From positions 1,984,001 to 2,048,000 of the forward strand of contig OZ220216.1 in assembly GCA_964291505.2 (NCBI GenBank): 64,000 bases of DNA. Direction: 5' to 3'. The translations under genes were made by a program, and so were the position numbers. The stretch is from Kistimonas sp964291505. GTDB lineage: Bacteria; Pseudomonadota; Gammaproteobacteria; Pseudomonadales; Endozoicomonadaceae. Shown here piece after piece: positions 7,845 to 17,079 of the stretch (its first letter is position 1; each line of letters opens with the position of its first letter). The notes under the pieces were generated by a model, which was not told where the DNA came from, did no database searches, and saw only the letters and a list, made by a program, of their open reading frames with translations.

Positions 7845-9731
7845 ATGCATTACCTCACTACGCCGTTATTTCTCTTACTCTTTGTGCTTTTTTCAGCCAA
7901 TACATCGAATGTAGGCGCAACAACAAGTACGACAGACGCCGCCAAACAAAAAATCCTGCCACCCGATATCCCCTGGCAGGGGAAAAGTGAGCAGTTTACT
8001 GCATCCAACAGCGACCCATTTGTCACCAAAGCCGAAGCGACCCATTACCGGGAAACCGGTGATTATCAGGATACCGTCGACTGGCTGAAACGACTGGCCG
8101 CCAAAACGGACGATATTCGGATTATCAATTTGAAGGAAAAAACACCACAGGGCCGTTCGATGGTTATGGCGATCGTCTCCACCAGTCAGGACAAAACCCC
8201 TAAAGGCCTGAAAGAGAGTGGTAAGCCAACCGTACTGATTGAGTCAGGCATACACCCGGGCGAAGTCAATGGTAAGGATGCCGGGCTGATGTTCCTGCGT
8301 GATCTGACCGTCGGAAACAAATACCCCAACCTGCTCAAAAAAGTGAACCTGTTGTTTATCCCGTCCGTGAACCCGGATGGTGATATGCGTCGCAGCCGTT
8401 ACAGCCGGATTAACCAGAATGGGCCGGAAATCACAGGCTGGCGACTGAATGCCAACAACCTCAACCTGAATCGTGATTTCACCAAACTCGACAGCGCCGA
8501 AATCCGTAATGTCGTGAATGTATTGGATACCTGGAATCCGGATTTTTTCATAGATGTCCATTCAACCGATGGCATCAACTACCAGTACGACGTCACCTAC
8601 TGCGATAACGGCCAAGGCTGGTCACCAGCTGCCAAGGCATGGATGGATAAAAAAATGACCCCGAGAGTCTATAAAGAACTCAAAGCCATGGGGCATATTC
8701 CGAATGTCTGCATCAGCGCTAACGACAATAATGACCTTTCACAGGGCTACTACCCCTACGCCAGTGATCTCGCACGCTTTTCGAACCAGTACGGAGATAT
8801 CCGGGGCATTCCCAGCATTCTGGTCGAACTGCACGCACTGAAACCCTATAAACAACAGGTGCTGGGCAACTACGTGCTGTACAAAGCCATCCTTGAGAGT
8901 GTTGCAGCCGATCCCAAAGGATTAAAAGAGGCTGCGGAACGCGATCAAGCCCTGCGCCCGACCAACACCACGCTCACCTGGAAAACACCGGATAAAGTGC
9001 CGGAGGTTCAATTCAAAGGCGTTAGCTATACCACGGAATCATCACCCGTAACCGGTGAAGAGGTCGTGCTATGGAGCAACAAACCACAAACCTACAAGGT
9101 TCCCCTCACCGCTCAATCAGAGCCCGACCTGATTGTTAAACGGCCAAAAGCGTATGTTATACCGGTTCAATGGCAGACGGTGATCAAACGCCTTAAGGCT
9201 CATGGCGTCAAGATGACCACCTTCAAACAACCCACCACGTTGGATGTGGTTGTGTACCGCATGAAAGATATTCGATTGGGGTCAGGCTTTGAACCCGATC
9301 GTGTGGGTGGCGCCAAGCTACCAGGGTACGAAGGGAGATTGTTGATCAAAGGCACACCGGTGCCGGAAAAGCGCCGGGTTACCTACCCTGCGGGCTCTGT
9401 TGAAGTGCCTACCGATCAGCGATTGGGTACGCTGGCCATGAATTTGCTGGAACCCCGCAGCCCGGATTCCTTTCTGCAGTGGGGCTTCTTCAACAGCATG
9501 ATGACCACCGGTGAAGAGCCGGAAATCTATGTCATGGAACCCATGGCGCGGGCCATGTTGGCACAAGATCCGAAGCTGGCTGCCGCCTTCAAGGCCAAGC
9601 TGAAATCAGACAAGGCCTTTGCTAATGATCCCCATGCCCGCCTGATGTGGTTTTTTGAGCATACCCCCTACATCGACAAGAACCGGTATCTCTACCCAGT
9701 CGGCGTGATACCCGCCAAATCGACCAGCTAA
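7845..9731 (+). CDS. Secreted M14-family zinc carboxypeptidase
   Basis: 628 residues beginning with a signal peptide (MHYLTTPLFLLLFVLFSANTSNVGA). The catalytic domain follows at about residues 60-370: zinc ligands H137 and E140 in the ESGIHPGE motif, the third ligand H239 in DVHSTDG, the substrate-binding stretch NLNLNRDF, and the catalytic Glu at about 329 in ILVELH. The remaining 250 residues form a C-terminal region including a DSFLQWGFFNS segment found in large bacterial M14 relatives. It should hydrolyse C-terminal peptide bonds in the periplasm or outside the cell. A GGGAGG site lies 9 bases before the ATG at 7845. Confidence 0.9.
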   Translation: MHYLTTPLFLLLFVLFSANTSNVGATTSTTDAAKQKILPPDIPWQGKSEQFTASNSDPFVTKAEATHYRETGDYQDTVDWLKRLAAKTDDIRIINLKEKTPQGRSMVMAIVSTSQDKTPKGLKESGKPTVLIESGIHPGEVNGKDAGLMFLRDLTVGNKYPNLLKKVNLLFIPSVNPDGDMRRSRYSRINQNGPEITGWRLNANNLNLNRDFTKLDSAEIRNVVNVLDTWNPDFFIDVHSTDGINYQYDVTYCDNGQGWSPAAKAWMDKKMTPRVYKELKAMGHIPNVCISANDNNDLSQGYYPYASDLARFSNQYGDIRGIPSILVELHALKPYKQQVLGNYVLYKAILESVAADPKGLKEAAERDQALRPTNTTLTWKTPDKVPEVQFKGVSYTTESSPVTGEEVVLWSNKPQTYKVPLTAQSEPDLIVKRPKAYVIPVQWQTVIKRLKAHGVKMTTFKQPTTLDVVVYRMKDIRLGSGFEPDRVGGAKLPGYEGRLLIKGTPVPEKRRVTYPAGSVEVPTDQRLGTLAMNLLEPRSPDSFLQWGFFNSMMTTGEEPEIYVMEPMARAMLAQDPKLAAAFKAKLKSDKAFANDPHARLMWFFEHTPYIDKNRYLYPVGVIPAKSTS

Positions 9732-9750
9732 AGCCCCCCCGACAGGAAAG

Positions 9751-10125
9751 TTATGACAGGAATGGCAGTGGATTTTTCGAGATGGCAACGGCAAAGATGT
9801 AGCCAAAAACAACGATGGCGGACAGAGCCATTACGGCCTTCACTTTCGCTGGACGCCCCGGCCGGATCGCCATGGCGCCCAGCATGATGTAGACGACTAC
9901 CGCCACCAGCTTGGCCTGAAGCCAGGGAAAGCTCCAGGCTGACAGCAGGGATGCCAGCCAGAGACCACAAATCAGCAGGAAAGTATCAATGACATGAGGA
10001 ACAATCTTCACCCAGCGTTTTTGCAACCACTGGGAACCGGTCATTGACCAGCAGGCCCGGATAAAGAACAGGCTCAGGCTCAACAGAGCCAGGGTCATAT
10101 GCAGATGCTTGACGACCATGTACAT
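9751..10125 (-). CDS. SirB2-family membrane protein
   Basis: About 124 residues with four hydrophobic helices; it begins MYMVVKHLHMTLALLSLSLFFIRA and contains the family-typical VKIVPHVIDTFLLICG and WLQAKLVAVVVYIMLG segments. The start at 10125 is preferred over one 57 bases upstream because GGAGTG lies just before it and because SirB2 proteins begin right at the first helix. The name comes from a Salmonella invasion-gene regulator, but the biochemical role is unknown. It converges on the M14 gene. Confidence 0.8.
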   Translation of the reverse strand: MYMVVKHLHMTLALLSLSLFFIRACWSMTGSQWLQKRWVKIVPHVIDTFLLICGLWLASLLSAWSFPWLQAKLVAVVVYIMLGAMAIRPGRPAKVKAVMALSAIVVFGYIFAVAISKNPLPFLS

Positions 10126-10416
10126 GTAATCACTCCACTCATTTAAATCAACGCGGACAACGATAGCTTCCACTATCGGCACAGGGCAACAGACAGCGTT
10201 TTTTTCAACAATGCATCATGCCCTGCGGCACGACTACGGTAAATCCCTAGTCCTATTTATTTTCCTGCAGACCACCCTGCGCTCCCCCTCAATACAGCAA
10301 GCCAGGGCGTGAAAGTGACAACTGACTCATGGCCTTCCAGTCTGGGTAACCACAGTTATTTTTCGTTTTGTCAATATTGATCAGCATCGGCCTTTGTTGG
10401 AATATACCGCGCCTCA
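10126..10416. other. Intergenic region upstream of nrdD
   Basis: About 290 bases without a credible gene. It holds a 10-bp palindrome TCAATATTGA (10371-10380) and an AATATA-centred stretch near 10403 that could be a degenerate second NrdR half, 21 bases from the good box. I see nothing else. Confidence 0.4.
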
Positions 10417-10432
10417 ACACCATATATAGTGT
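10417..10432. promoter_or_regulatory. NrdR box upstream of nrdDG
   Basis: ACACCATATATAGTGT is an almost perfect match to the NrdR consensus (ACACWATATATWGTGT) and lies 84 bases before the nrdD start. NrdR is the ATP/dATP-responsive zinc repressor of ribonucleotide reductase genes. Usually two boxes occur a whole number of turns apart; the upstream partner here is weak. Confidence 0.75.
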
Positions 10433-10515
10433 TCCTCCGCCTTCCCAAGCACACTTTAAGGGATCACCCGGAAACACATCGTCCCTGACCAACCTGACTC
10501 CCGGAGATGGATCGC

Positions 10516-12657
10516 ATGACTGACATCATCAAGCGCGATGGCTCACGCAAGCCTTTTGACGCGCCACGTATTGCCAAGGCCGTGGCTAGCGCCCTGAATG
10601 ATGTCCATCTCAAAGACGATGCCTTCGCCGAACAGGTTGCCCGTGAGATTGAGCAGAGTGTGGCAGGCTGTGATGTCGTCGATATCTATGACATCCAGAA
10701 CCAGGTGGAAGACCTGCTGATGCGCAGCCAGTACTCCAACGCCGCGCGCAAATACATTGAATACCGCAAGAGCCGGGATATTGAGCGTGAGTCCCGCAAC
10801 GCCCTGAGCCGCGATATCCTGAGCATTATCAACCAGGATAACGAAGAACTGCTCAACGAAAACGCCAACAAAGACAGCAAGATTATCCCCACCCAGCGCG
10901 ATCTGCTGGCGGGTGTTGTTGCCAAGCATTACGCCAAGCAGCACATCCTGCCATCCCATATCAGCACCGCTCATGATCGGGGTGAGATCCATTACCACGA
11001 CTTGGATTACGCGCCCTTCTTCCCCATGTTCAACTGCATGCTGATCGATATCGAAGGCATGATGACCAACGGGTTCCGTATGGGGAATGCGGAAATTGAA
11101 ACACCGAAGTCCATCACCACGGCGGCGGCGATTACTGCCCAGATCATTGCCCAGGTTTCCAGCCATATCTACGGCGGCACCAGCATCAACGAGATTGACC
11201 GGATCCACGCGCCTTACGTTCGCAAGACCTTTGACAAGCATCTTACCCAGGGCATGCGCTGGATTGGTGACGAAGACAAGGCCCGTGAATACGCCATGGA
11301 AATGACCGAAAAAGATTGCTACGACGCCTATCAGGCGCTGGAGTATGAGGTCAACACCCTGCACACTGCTAATGGTCAGACGCCGTTTGTTACCTTCGGC
11401 TTCGGTCTCGGCACCAGCTGGGAAGAACGCTTGGTACAGAAATCGATCCTGAAAAATCGGATCCGTGGTCTGGGCCGCAACAAGAAGACCCCGGTCTTCC
11501 CCAAACTGGTGTTTGGTATCAAGAAAGGCGTGAACTTCTCCTCAGAAGATCCTAACTACGACATCAAGCAACTGGCTCTGGAATGTGCCAGCAAGCGGAT
11601 GTATCCCGACATTCTGAATTACGACAAGCTGGTCGAAGTTACCGGTAGCTTCAAGACCCCAATGGGCTGTCGTTCATTCCTGAATACTTACGAAGAAAAC
11701 GGCAAGCTGGTACACGACGGCCGCAATAATCTGGGTGTGGTCTCCCTGAACCTGCCGCGCATTGCTATTGAAAGCGCCAAAGCGGAGCAGGATAAAGACG
11801 CCCGGGAAGCAGCCTTCTTCAAACTGCTGGATCAGCGCCTGGAGCTGGCCCGTGAAGCCCTGATGACCCGTATTCAGCGCCTCGACAAGGTACGCGCCTG
11901 CGTCGCGCCAATTCTCTATGTAGAAGGCGCCTGTGGTGTTCGCCTGAAGCCCGAAGACAAGGTCAGCGAAATCTTCAAGAATGGTCGTGCGTCCATCTCC
12001 CTGGGCTACATCGGCATCCACGAAACCATCAATGCTCTCTACGGCCAAGGCGACATCTACGATTCCGCTGAACTGCGCCAGAAAGGTCTGGCGGTTGTTG
12101 AGTATTTGCGCAATGCCGTGAATCGCTGGAAAGGGGAAACCGGCTATGGCTTCAGCCTCTACTCCACGCCCAGCGAAAGTCTGTGCGACCGTTTCTGTCG
12201 TCTGGATGAGAAAGCGTTTGGTGTGATTGAAGGTGTCACCGACAAAGGGTACTACACCAATTCCTTCCACCTGGACGTCCAGAAAAAAGTCACCCCTTAC
12301 GACAAGGTGGATTTTGAACAGGATTACCCGCAGTACGCGTCCGGCGGTTTCATTTGTTATGGCGAATATCCGAACATGACCCATAACCTGAAAGCACTGG
12401 AAAACGTCTGGGACTACACCTACGACAAGGTTCCTTATTACGGCACCAATACTCCAAACGACTCCTGCTATGTTTGCAGTTACGAAGGAGAATTCAACGC
12501 CACCACCCGTGGATTTGAATGCCCTCAGTGCAAGAACCGCAACTCTGACAAGATGTCAGTGACCCGCCGTGTATGTGGTTACCTGGGTCAGCCCAACAGC
12601 CGCCCCTTTATCCGCGGCAAGCAGGAAGAAGTGGTTCGTCGCGTCAAACACCTCTAA
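10516..12657 (+). CDS. nrdD: Anaerobic (class III) ribonucleoside-triphosphate reductase
   Basis: 713 residues. The ATG at 10516 is chosen because GGAG (10503-10506) is correctly spaced for it and abuts the ATG at 10507. An ATP-cone domain (TDIIKRDGSRKPFDAPRIAKAV) occupies the first 90 residues, the glycyl-radical reductase fold follows, then the zinc site (CYVCSYEGE and CPQCKNRN) and the glycyl-radical motif RRVCGYLG with the radical Gly at about 688. The enzyme makes dNTPs from NTPs without oxygen using formate. It is followed by its activase nrdG and preceded by a NrdR box, so repression by NrdR is likely. Confidence 0.97.
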   Translation: MTDIIKRDGSRKPFDAPRIAKAVASALNDVHLKDDAFAEQVAREIEQSVAGCDVVDIYDIQNQVEDLLMRSQYSNAARKYIEYRKSRDIERESRNALSRDILSIINQDNEELLNENANKDSKIIPTQRDLLAGVVAKHYAKQHILPSHISTAHDRGEIHYHDLDYAPFFPMFNCMLIDIEGMMTNGFRMGNAEIETPKSITTAAAITAQIIAQVSSHIYGGTSINEIDRIHAPYVRKTFDKHLTQGMRWIGDEDKAREYAMEMTEKDCYDAYQALEYEVNTLHTANGQTPFVTFGFGLGTSWEERLVQKSILKNRIRGLGRNKKTPVFPKLVFGIKKGVNFSSEDPNYDIKQLALECASKRMYPDILNYDKLVEVTGSFKTPMGCRSFLNTYEENGKLVHDGRNNLGVVSLNLPRIAIESAKAEQDKDAREAAFFKLLDQRLELAREALMTRIQRLDKVRACVAPILYVEGACGVRLKPEDKVSEIFKNGRASISLGYIGIHETINALYGQGDIYDSAELRQKGLAVVEYLRNAVNRWKGETGYGFSLYSTPSESLCDRFCRLDEKAFGVIEGVTDKGYYTNSFHLDVQKKVTPYDKVDFEQDYPQYASGGFICYGEYPNMTHNLKALENVWDYTYDKVPYYGTNTPNDSCYVCSYEGEFNATTRGFECPQCKNRNSDKMSVTRRVCGYLGQPNSRPFIRGKQEEVVRRVKHL

Positions 12658-12673
12658 CCTGTCCTAACCTTAG

Positions 12674-12700
12674 GTCGGCCATTACCCGATAATGGCCGAC
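12674..12700 (+). other. Perfect hairpin between nrdD and nrdG
   Basis: An 11-bp perfect stem, GTCGGCCATTA/TAATGGCCGAC with a 5-base loop, lies 16 bases after nrdD and 19 bases before nrdG. No T-run follows. It may stabilise the nrdD message or lower nrdG expression. Confidence 0.6.
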
Positions 12701-12719
12701 TGCTACCGTCCGAGTCGCC

Positions 12720-13193
12720 ATGAACTATCTCCAGTATTACCCGATTGATGTCGTCAATGGCGTTGGCACACGCTGCACGCTGTTTGTCAGTGGGTGTGAC
12801 CATTTCTGCAAAGGCTGCCATAATTCCAGCTCCTGGAATGCAGCTGGCGGTCACCCTTTTACGGCAGACATGGAAGATCAGATTATCAAGGACCTCGGTG
12901 ATACGCGTATTCATCGTGATGGGCTCTCCCTGTCCGGTGGAGACCCTTTGTTTCCTGGCAATATTGATGGAATTCTGCAACTCGTGAAGCGGGTCAAAGC
13001 AGAATATCCCAATAAAGACATCTGGCTCTGGACCGGCTACACGCTGGAGACTCTGACAGATCGTCAACGTGAAATCATGGATTATGTTGACGTTCTGATT
13101 GACGGAAAATTTGAGCTGGATAAGCGAGACCTTTCACTGGCGTGGCGTGGCAGCAGTAACCAAAGAGTCATTCATTTGCACGAATTGGATTAA
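12720..13193 (+). CDS. nrdG: Anaerobic ribonucleotide reductase activating protein
   Basis: 157 residues, the usual length. The radical-SAM cluster motif is CDHFCKGCHN (CxxxCxxC at about residues 26-33), and the SAM-binding GGDP motif follows (SLSGGDPLFPGN). The protein uses a 4Fe-4S cluster and S-adenosylmethionine to install the glycyl radical on NrdD. It sits 62 bases behind nrdD, with a perfect hairpin between, and ends against the convergent Mut7-C gene. Confidence 0.96.
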   Translation: MNYLQYYPIDVVNGVGTRCTLFVSGCDHFCKGCHNSSSWNAAGGHPFTADMEDQIIKDLGDTRIHRDGLSLSGGDPLFPGNIDGILQLVKRVKAEYPNKDIWLWTGYTLETLTDRQREIMDYVDVLIDGKFELDKRDLSLAWRGSSNQRVIHLHELD

Positions 13194-13196
13194 TAC

Positions 13197-13976
13197 CTAG
13201 GCAGAGTCTAGTTGCAGCTTAATCCCCTCTTCCTTTAACTGAGCCAATATTCGTGCATAGTGACTGCCTTTCCAGAAGACCTGCAGGCATTCATCGCATT
13301 GATAAAAAGTATCGTAATAACGGCGTGTGTCTGGCGGGATTCGATGCCATATCTGCTCGGCACTGACGGATTGCAGCTGACCATTACAAACACAACAACG
13401 GGTAAACGGTTTGAAGTTCGATTCCAGCTGCAGCGACTGAGCCACTTCTTTCAGTTGTTTAACAGGATCAGTATTTCGTAGCCAATACCCATGAGTCACC
13501 CGGCTATTTTTCAATATGCCCAGATCCCGGGTCAGAATAATTCGGTGTGTTTGCTGACTGACCGCTATGATCGTTTTGTCTTCATAATCATTCTGATAAA
13601 GGACATCCAACCCCAGAATCCGCAGATAACGTGCGAGCCTGCCAAGGTGAACATCCGCAATAAAACGGGGATGGCGTAATGGCACAGGCCGCAAGCGGTT
13701 CATTGACTGGATATCAAACCGTTCAAAAACCGGATAGACAGCTACCCGCTCTCCACCGCGTACTGGATGGCTAAAGCTTACCGGCTTTCCATTCACAAGA
13801 ATGAGATCCACTTCCGTATGCGGCACCTGCTGCGACTCTATCAGATCTTTAACAGCAGGCTGCCCGATAAACCTTACCCGATGATCACACTGTCGACAGT
13901 GCCGGGGCAAAAAATCATTCAGTTCCGCGTAAAAACGAAATATGGCCTCGCGCTTAATAAATGCATGCCTGTTCAC
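13197..13976 (-). CDS. Mut7-C RNase domain protein with N-terminal ubiquitin-like fold
   Basis: 259 residues with two recognisable parts. Residues 10-90 match the Mut7-C ubiquitin domain (RFYAELNDFLP, HTEVDLILVNGKPVSF, GGERVAVYPVFE). Residues 100-250 match the Mut7-C RNase domain (PRFIADVHLGRLARYLRILGLDVLY, RIILTRDLGILK), a PIN-like nuclease with Asp at 108, ending in a zinc ribbon (CCVCNGQL and CDECLQVFWKGSHY). The family is named after Caenorhabditis MUT-7; its bacterial role is unknown. Its stop lies 3 bases from the nrdG stop on the other strand. Confidence 0.85.
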   Translation of the reverse strand: MNRHAFIKREAIFRFYAELNDFLPRHCRQCDHRVRFIGQPAVKDLIESQQVPHTEVDLILVNGKPVSFSHPVRGGERVAVYPVFERFDIQSMNRLRPVPLRHPRFIADVHLGRLARYLRILGLDVLYQNDYEDKTIIAVSQQTHRIILTRDLGILKNSRVTHGYWLRNTDPVKQLKEVAQSLQLESNFKPFTRCCVCNGQLQSVSAEQIWHRIPPDTRRYYDTFYQCDECLQVFWKGSHYARILAQLKEEGIKLQLDSA

Positions 13977-14097
13977 ATCACATCAACAACCTGTTTATCC
14001 GGTAAGACAGCGACAGGTTTACTCCTGCTATCTATGCTCTGAAAACCAGCGTTTTGTTTCGCCCTGATCAGACGACACTGCATTCGGTTCCAGAAAG

Positions 14098-14580
14098 ATG
14101 GTCACCACAGACCTTGATTACAGCACCCTGACAGGTTCCATCCTGCTACAACCCAATGACTCACTAAGCTGGAAAGGTAACCTTTGGTTTCTGCTCATAC
14201 TGTCGGGTCTGTCGCTCACCATTGCTACCAGCCTGATGTTCGCTGGCGCCTATCTGGTATTGCCCTTCTCGCTGCTGGAAATCATAGCACTCGCTGCCGG
14301 CCTGTATTACTGCGCCTGGCAACGTCAGCGCAAGGAAATCATTACCTTTACGGATTACCAGGTGACGATTGAGAAAGGTCATTATCAACCTCAAACAACC
14401 CTTCATTATCATCGCATTTGGGCGCATTTTGTTGTCAGGCAGCCTGCACACCGCTGGGAACCCCATAGCGTCTGCATACGCTCCCATGGCAAAGAGGAAG
14501 AATTGGGCACGTTTCTCAGCAGGGAGGATAAAAAAATTCTCATTGCCCAATTAAGGCGATTTATACAACAACCGCGCTAA
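14098..14580 (+). CDS. DUF2244 family membrane protein
   Basis: 160 residues: a short cytoplasmic start, two adjacent hydrophobic helices (LWFLLILSGLSLTIATSLMFAGAYLVLPF and LLEIIALAAGLYYCAW), then a soluble beta-rich domain ending in LGTFLSREDKKILIAQLRRFI. The helix pair followed by WQRQRKE and the C-terminal LSREDK motif fit DUF2244, an integral membrane family often found near cytochrome oxidase genes in other bacteria. No function is established. It is monocistronic here. Confidence 0.8.
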   Translation: MVTTDLDYSTLTGSILLQPNDSLSWKGNLWFLLILSGLSLTIATSLMFAGAYLVLPFSLLEIIALAAGLYYCAWQRQRKEIITFTDYQVTIEKGHYQPQTTLHYHRIWAHFVVRQPAHRWEPHSVCIRSHGKEEELGTFLSREDKKILIAQLRRFIQQPR

Positions 14581-14685
14581 CTGTTTTCAGTTTTTGATTA
14601 TTCGTTGAACCTATTCAATACCAGACAGCTTCTCTTCCTAAACCTTGTTATCCGCCTTAATCAACCAACAACCGGTATTGGATGA

Positions 14686-15600
14686 CTACATCGCACGCAC
14701 CGTGAGTGTCACCGTATCCTGATAAACACCAGGAGGTAGACCGCCTACTGTCGCATCTGTCATGACAATATTGACTTCCGCCATCTCACCGGCCGCACAG
14801 TCCAGCCTCAGACTGGCTGGCAGTGTCTGTAGATCACCACTATCAGACGTTAATTGATCCGTTATTTCCTGCGAGCCAGCAGACCCGGCCTTCCAGAAAA
14901 TACGATACCCTCCACCCGTGCCTTGTGCATCTTCCAACCGTCCGCGATATTTTGAGCGCGCTTCCAGTGCATAGGCGCCTGTGCTGCTGTAAACACAGAT
15001 ATTCGGATTCGACGCTGCCCACTCACTGCCGGTATCACTCAGCAACAGATCTTCCAGGTTCTTGATCTGTACCTGGTCGCCATTTCTTATCCTGACAGGA
15101 ATACCAATCGTTTCATTCTGTCCCGATACCGTCACCTGCAACAGACTCTCATAATGCCCTGCCGGAAGCGTTCCAAGGTTCTTGAAATTCAGATGCAGCT
15201 TGGCATCATGCCTCGCAGAATTACAGCCTGATCTGAAGGTCACTGGATAAGACGTTTGCTTATCGACTGGATCAACCCGTTGGCCACTGTCTTTAGGCTC
15301 CATGACCAAGGTGTAGTCCTGCCCATTAGCAGCGCCCCCCACAGGCAATACCGTGAACCCCCCTGATGTCAGCGGAATCTCGGTAAATGAAAGCATGATG
15401 GTTGTATTACTGGTCGTGGAACAGAGACTAACCGTAGAATCGGTATAATCGAGTTTATCGCTAGCGGAAAGGTCACTGATCTGGATATCAATGAGCTGCT
15501 CAGAGTTCTTTCCAAACTGAATCATCGCACTGCTGGTCGATGAGAAAAACACCCCTATTAATGCACATAGCACACGTCTTGCTATCATATCCTTCTGCAT
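14686..15600 (-). CDS. Secreted beta-sandwich protein resembling spore-coat-U/pilin-type domains
   Basis: 304 residues with a signal peptide (MIARRVLCALIGVFFSSTSSA). The mature part looks like two tandem immunoglobulin-like modules: the first ends with GHYESLLQVTVSG and the second with GLPPGVYQDTVTLTVRAM, the closing motif of spore coat protein U and chaperone-usher-like pilins. Paired cysteines (VSLCSTT, SGCNSA, NICVYSS, RLDCAAG) suggest disulfides. No chaperone or usher gene is adjacent, so it is an orphan. The start could also be 12 codons... closer to the helix at 15588. Likely periplasmic or surface-exposed. Confidence 0.6.
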   Translation of the reverse strand: MQKDMIARRVLCALIGVFFSSTSSAMIQFGKNSEQLIDIQISDLSASDKLDYTDSTVSLCSTTSNTTIMLSFTEIPLTSGGFTVLPVGGAANGQDYTLVMEPKDSGQRVDPVDKQTSYPVTFRSGCNSARHDAKLHLNFKNLGTLPAGHYESLLQVTVSGQNETIGIPVRIRNGDQVQIKNLEDLLLSDTGSEWAASNPNICVYSSTGAYALEARSKYRGRLEDAQGTGGGYRIFWKAGSAGSQEITDQLTSDSGDLQTLPASLRLDCAAGEMAEVNIVMTDATVGGLPPGVYQDTVTLTVRAM

Positions 15601-15861
15601 CCTTACTGAATAATCCGCTTCAGCAATTGTTATCAGCTACAGACGAAGCCCTCACTCGCTCTTCGAGAGCATGAAACACTCCCTATGATAATTAACGAGC
15701 CAGTACGCCAGTTCAACCATCTTTACTGATGTTTTACGGGTCAATCAAATATATTCCGAGCATGCGATATCCATGCCTATATCGCATCGCAAGTGACATT
15801 CTGTTTTATTCAATTTGACAGCATCCTGCACACACAGGTTATCGATAAAATAATGAACCCA
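15601..15861. other. Intergenic region, no feature seen
   Basis: About 260 AT-rich bases between two minus-strand genes. I see no tRNA, terminator or convincing promoter here. Confidence 0.3.
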
Positions 15862-16303
15862 TCAAAACGAGCAGCGATTCAGAGAGACCAGTTTACCAAT
15901 CAGTAATATTGCATCGTCATAGCTGAGATTCGATTCATAAATCATGTTATCGAGCAGTACACGATAATAATAACTGTCCTGCTTCAACAGTCTGCAATGG
16001 GGCAGCGCTTCCAATCCATACCCCGGCGAATAAGCAGAAGACGTCCAGCCACTTCCAGCCGTATGGCCCGCCCCCTTGATCTTAATCGTGGTGTAACCCT
16101 GGCTTAGCAAGCCGCAGCAACTCGCTTATGTCGAAATGCTTCTCTTCGCCAGCCTTAACGTAAAGGGTATACGTTGTCGCCTCTTCATAGCTCGGTGGCA
16201 AATCATAGTACGGAGGCGCCGAGGGCTGTACAGCGGGCAAACCCGCTGCATATAAAACCAGCAACGTTGAGAATGGAATGACGGATGAATACCACTTGCT
16301 CAT
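15862..16303 (-). pseudogene. Secreted orphan protein with PSAP/PPxY motifs, split by a frameshift
   Basis: Two overlapping frames look like one gene. The first (16082-16303) has a signal peptide (MSKWYSSVIPFSTLLVLYAAGLPA) followed by PSAPPYYDLPPSYEEA, then YTLYVKAGEEKHFDISELLRL. The second (15862-16110) continues LSQGYTTIKIKGAGHTAGSG and ends SLNRCSF. Removing one T from the TT in the overlap (near 16099) joins them as ELLRLLSQGYTT, giving about 143 residues. The N-terminal motif matches eukaryotic Tsg101-binding (PSAP) and WW-domain-binding (PPxY) peptides. No family recognised. The frame break may be real or a sequencing error. Confidence 0.55.
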
Positions 16304-16581
16304 ATTGAATCCTTTATTGATTGCACGCTTTAAAAAGGCACCACATTTCAGGAGGCATGAACGTCATTGAGCCTGTTCAGTCCCCGTATTCAGTAGCAAC
16401 AATAGGGATTCATAAAAATAGCCAACAAAGCATCACGTTATTAATTTTTATTGTTTATTTTTTGTTGTGATACAAAACAGTGAAAAAATGTTGATGATGG
16501 AGGGAAGATAAAAGGATTACTGGTTTTATCTAAGCCATTCAGAATGTCAGGGGTTAGAGCCCCCCTGACACGGGCATAGCA
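16304..16581. other. AT-rich intergenic region
   Basis: About 280 bases, with a strongly AT-rich stretch near 16440-16480 that could hold the promoter of the PPxY gene. No other feature seen. Confidence 0.3.
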
Positions 16582-17079
16582 TTATGCAGCATTCAAAGTA
16601 CGTTCAACCCACTTCTTGAACTCAACACCATCCATCTTGAGCTCATCACCGCCCATGATATCTGCCTGCAGTCGGAAGAAGTTAACGTACAAAGTATTAC
16701 CCTTGAGGTAGTAGTCATCCATGTGCAGGGGAAGAATGACCACTTCATAGTCACCGGCCACCTGAATATCACTCAGGTTCATCACCTTGAGTGGCGCCAT
16801 CATGGCTTCCATCAGACCCATGTCTTCCATGGCCCACATATTATTGTTCCAGAAGCGGGATTCACACTGGTGATCCGCACTGAAACGTTCCCGGTTACTG
16901 ATGGCGCTCAGCGCACGACGGACAGATTCAACGGTAAACTCATCCGAATAGACGGGTTTCATCGCCTCATGACCAGCAATGGACATAATGAATGCTTCCC
17001 CGACCTTATCCCTGTCACTGGTAGCCTGCCAGAAGTAGAACACCAACTCCATGATATCCATATTCATCTTGATCGCCAT
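16582..17079 (-). CDS. Conserved-looking hypothetical cytoplasmic protein
   Basis: 165 residues, acidic and rich in methionine, with no signal peptide or membrane helix. It begins MAIKMNMDIMELVFYFWQATSDRDKVGEAFIMSI, with a helical N-terminal half, and ends in LKMDGVEFKKWVERTLNAA. The regular codon use and the AGGAGCAG-like site just upstream (GAGCAGTA before the ATG) support a real gene. I do not recognise the family. It has no obvious operon partner; the tRNA-Ser island begins just beyond it. Confidence 0.65.
   Translation of the reverse strand: MAIKMNMDIMELVFYFWQATSDRDKVGEAFIMSIAGHEAMKPVYSDEFTVESVRRALSAISNRERFSADHQCESRFWNNNMWAMEDMGLMEAMMAPLKVMNLSDIQVAGDYEVVILPLHMDDYYLKGNTLYVNFFRLQADIMGGDELKMDGVEFKKWVERTLNAA

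Noticed and set aside
10371..10380. TCAATATTGA palindrome upstream of nrdD as an FNR site
   Set aside because: FNR sites read TTGAT-N4-ATCAA; here the half-sites point the other way.
10289..10492. 67-codon minus-strand frame upstream of nrdD
   Set aside because: It covers the NrdR box and nrdD promoter region and shows no family pattern.
10543..11364. 273-codon minus-strand frame inside nrdD
   Set aside because: Shadow of nrdD in the opposite strand caused by high-GC codon bias.
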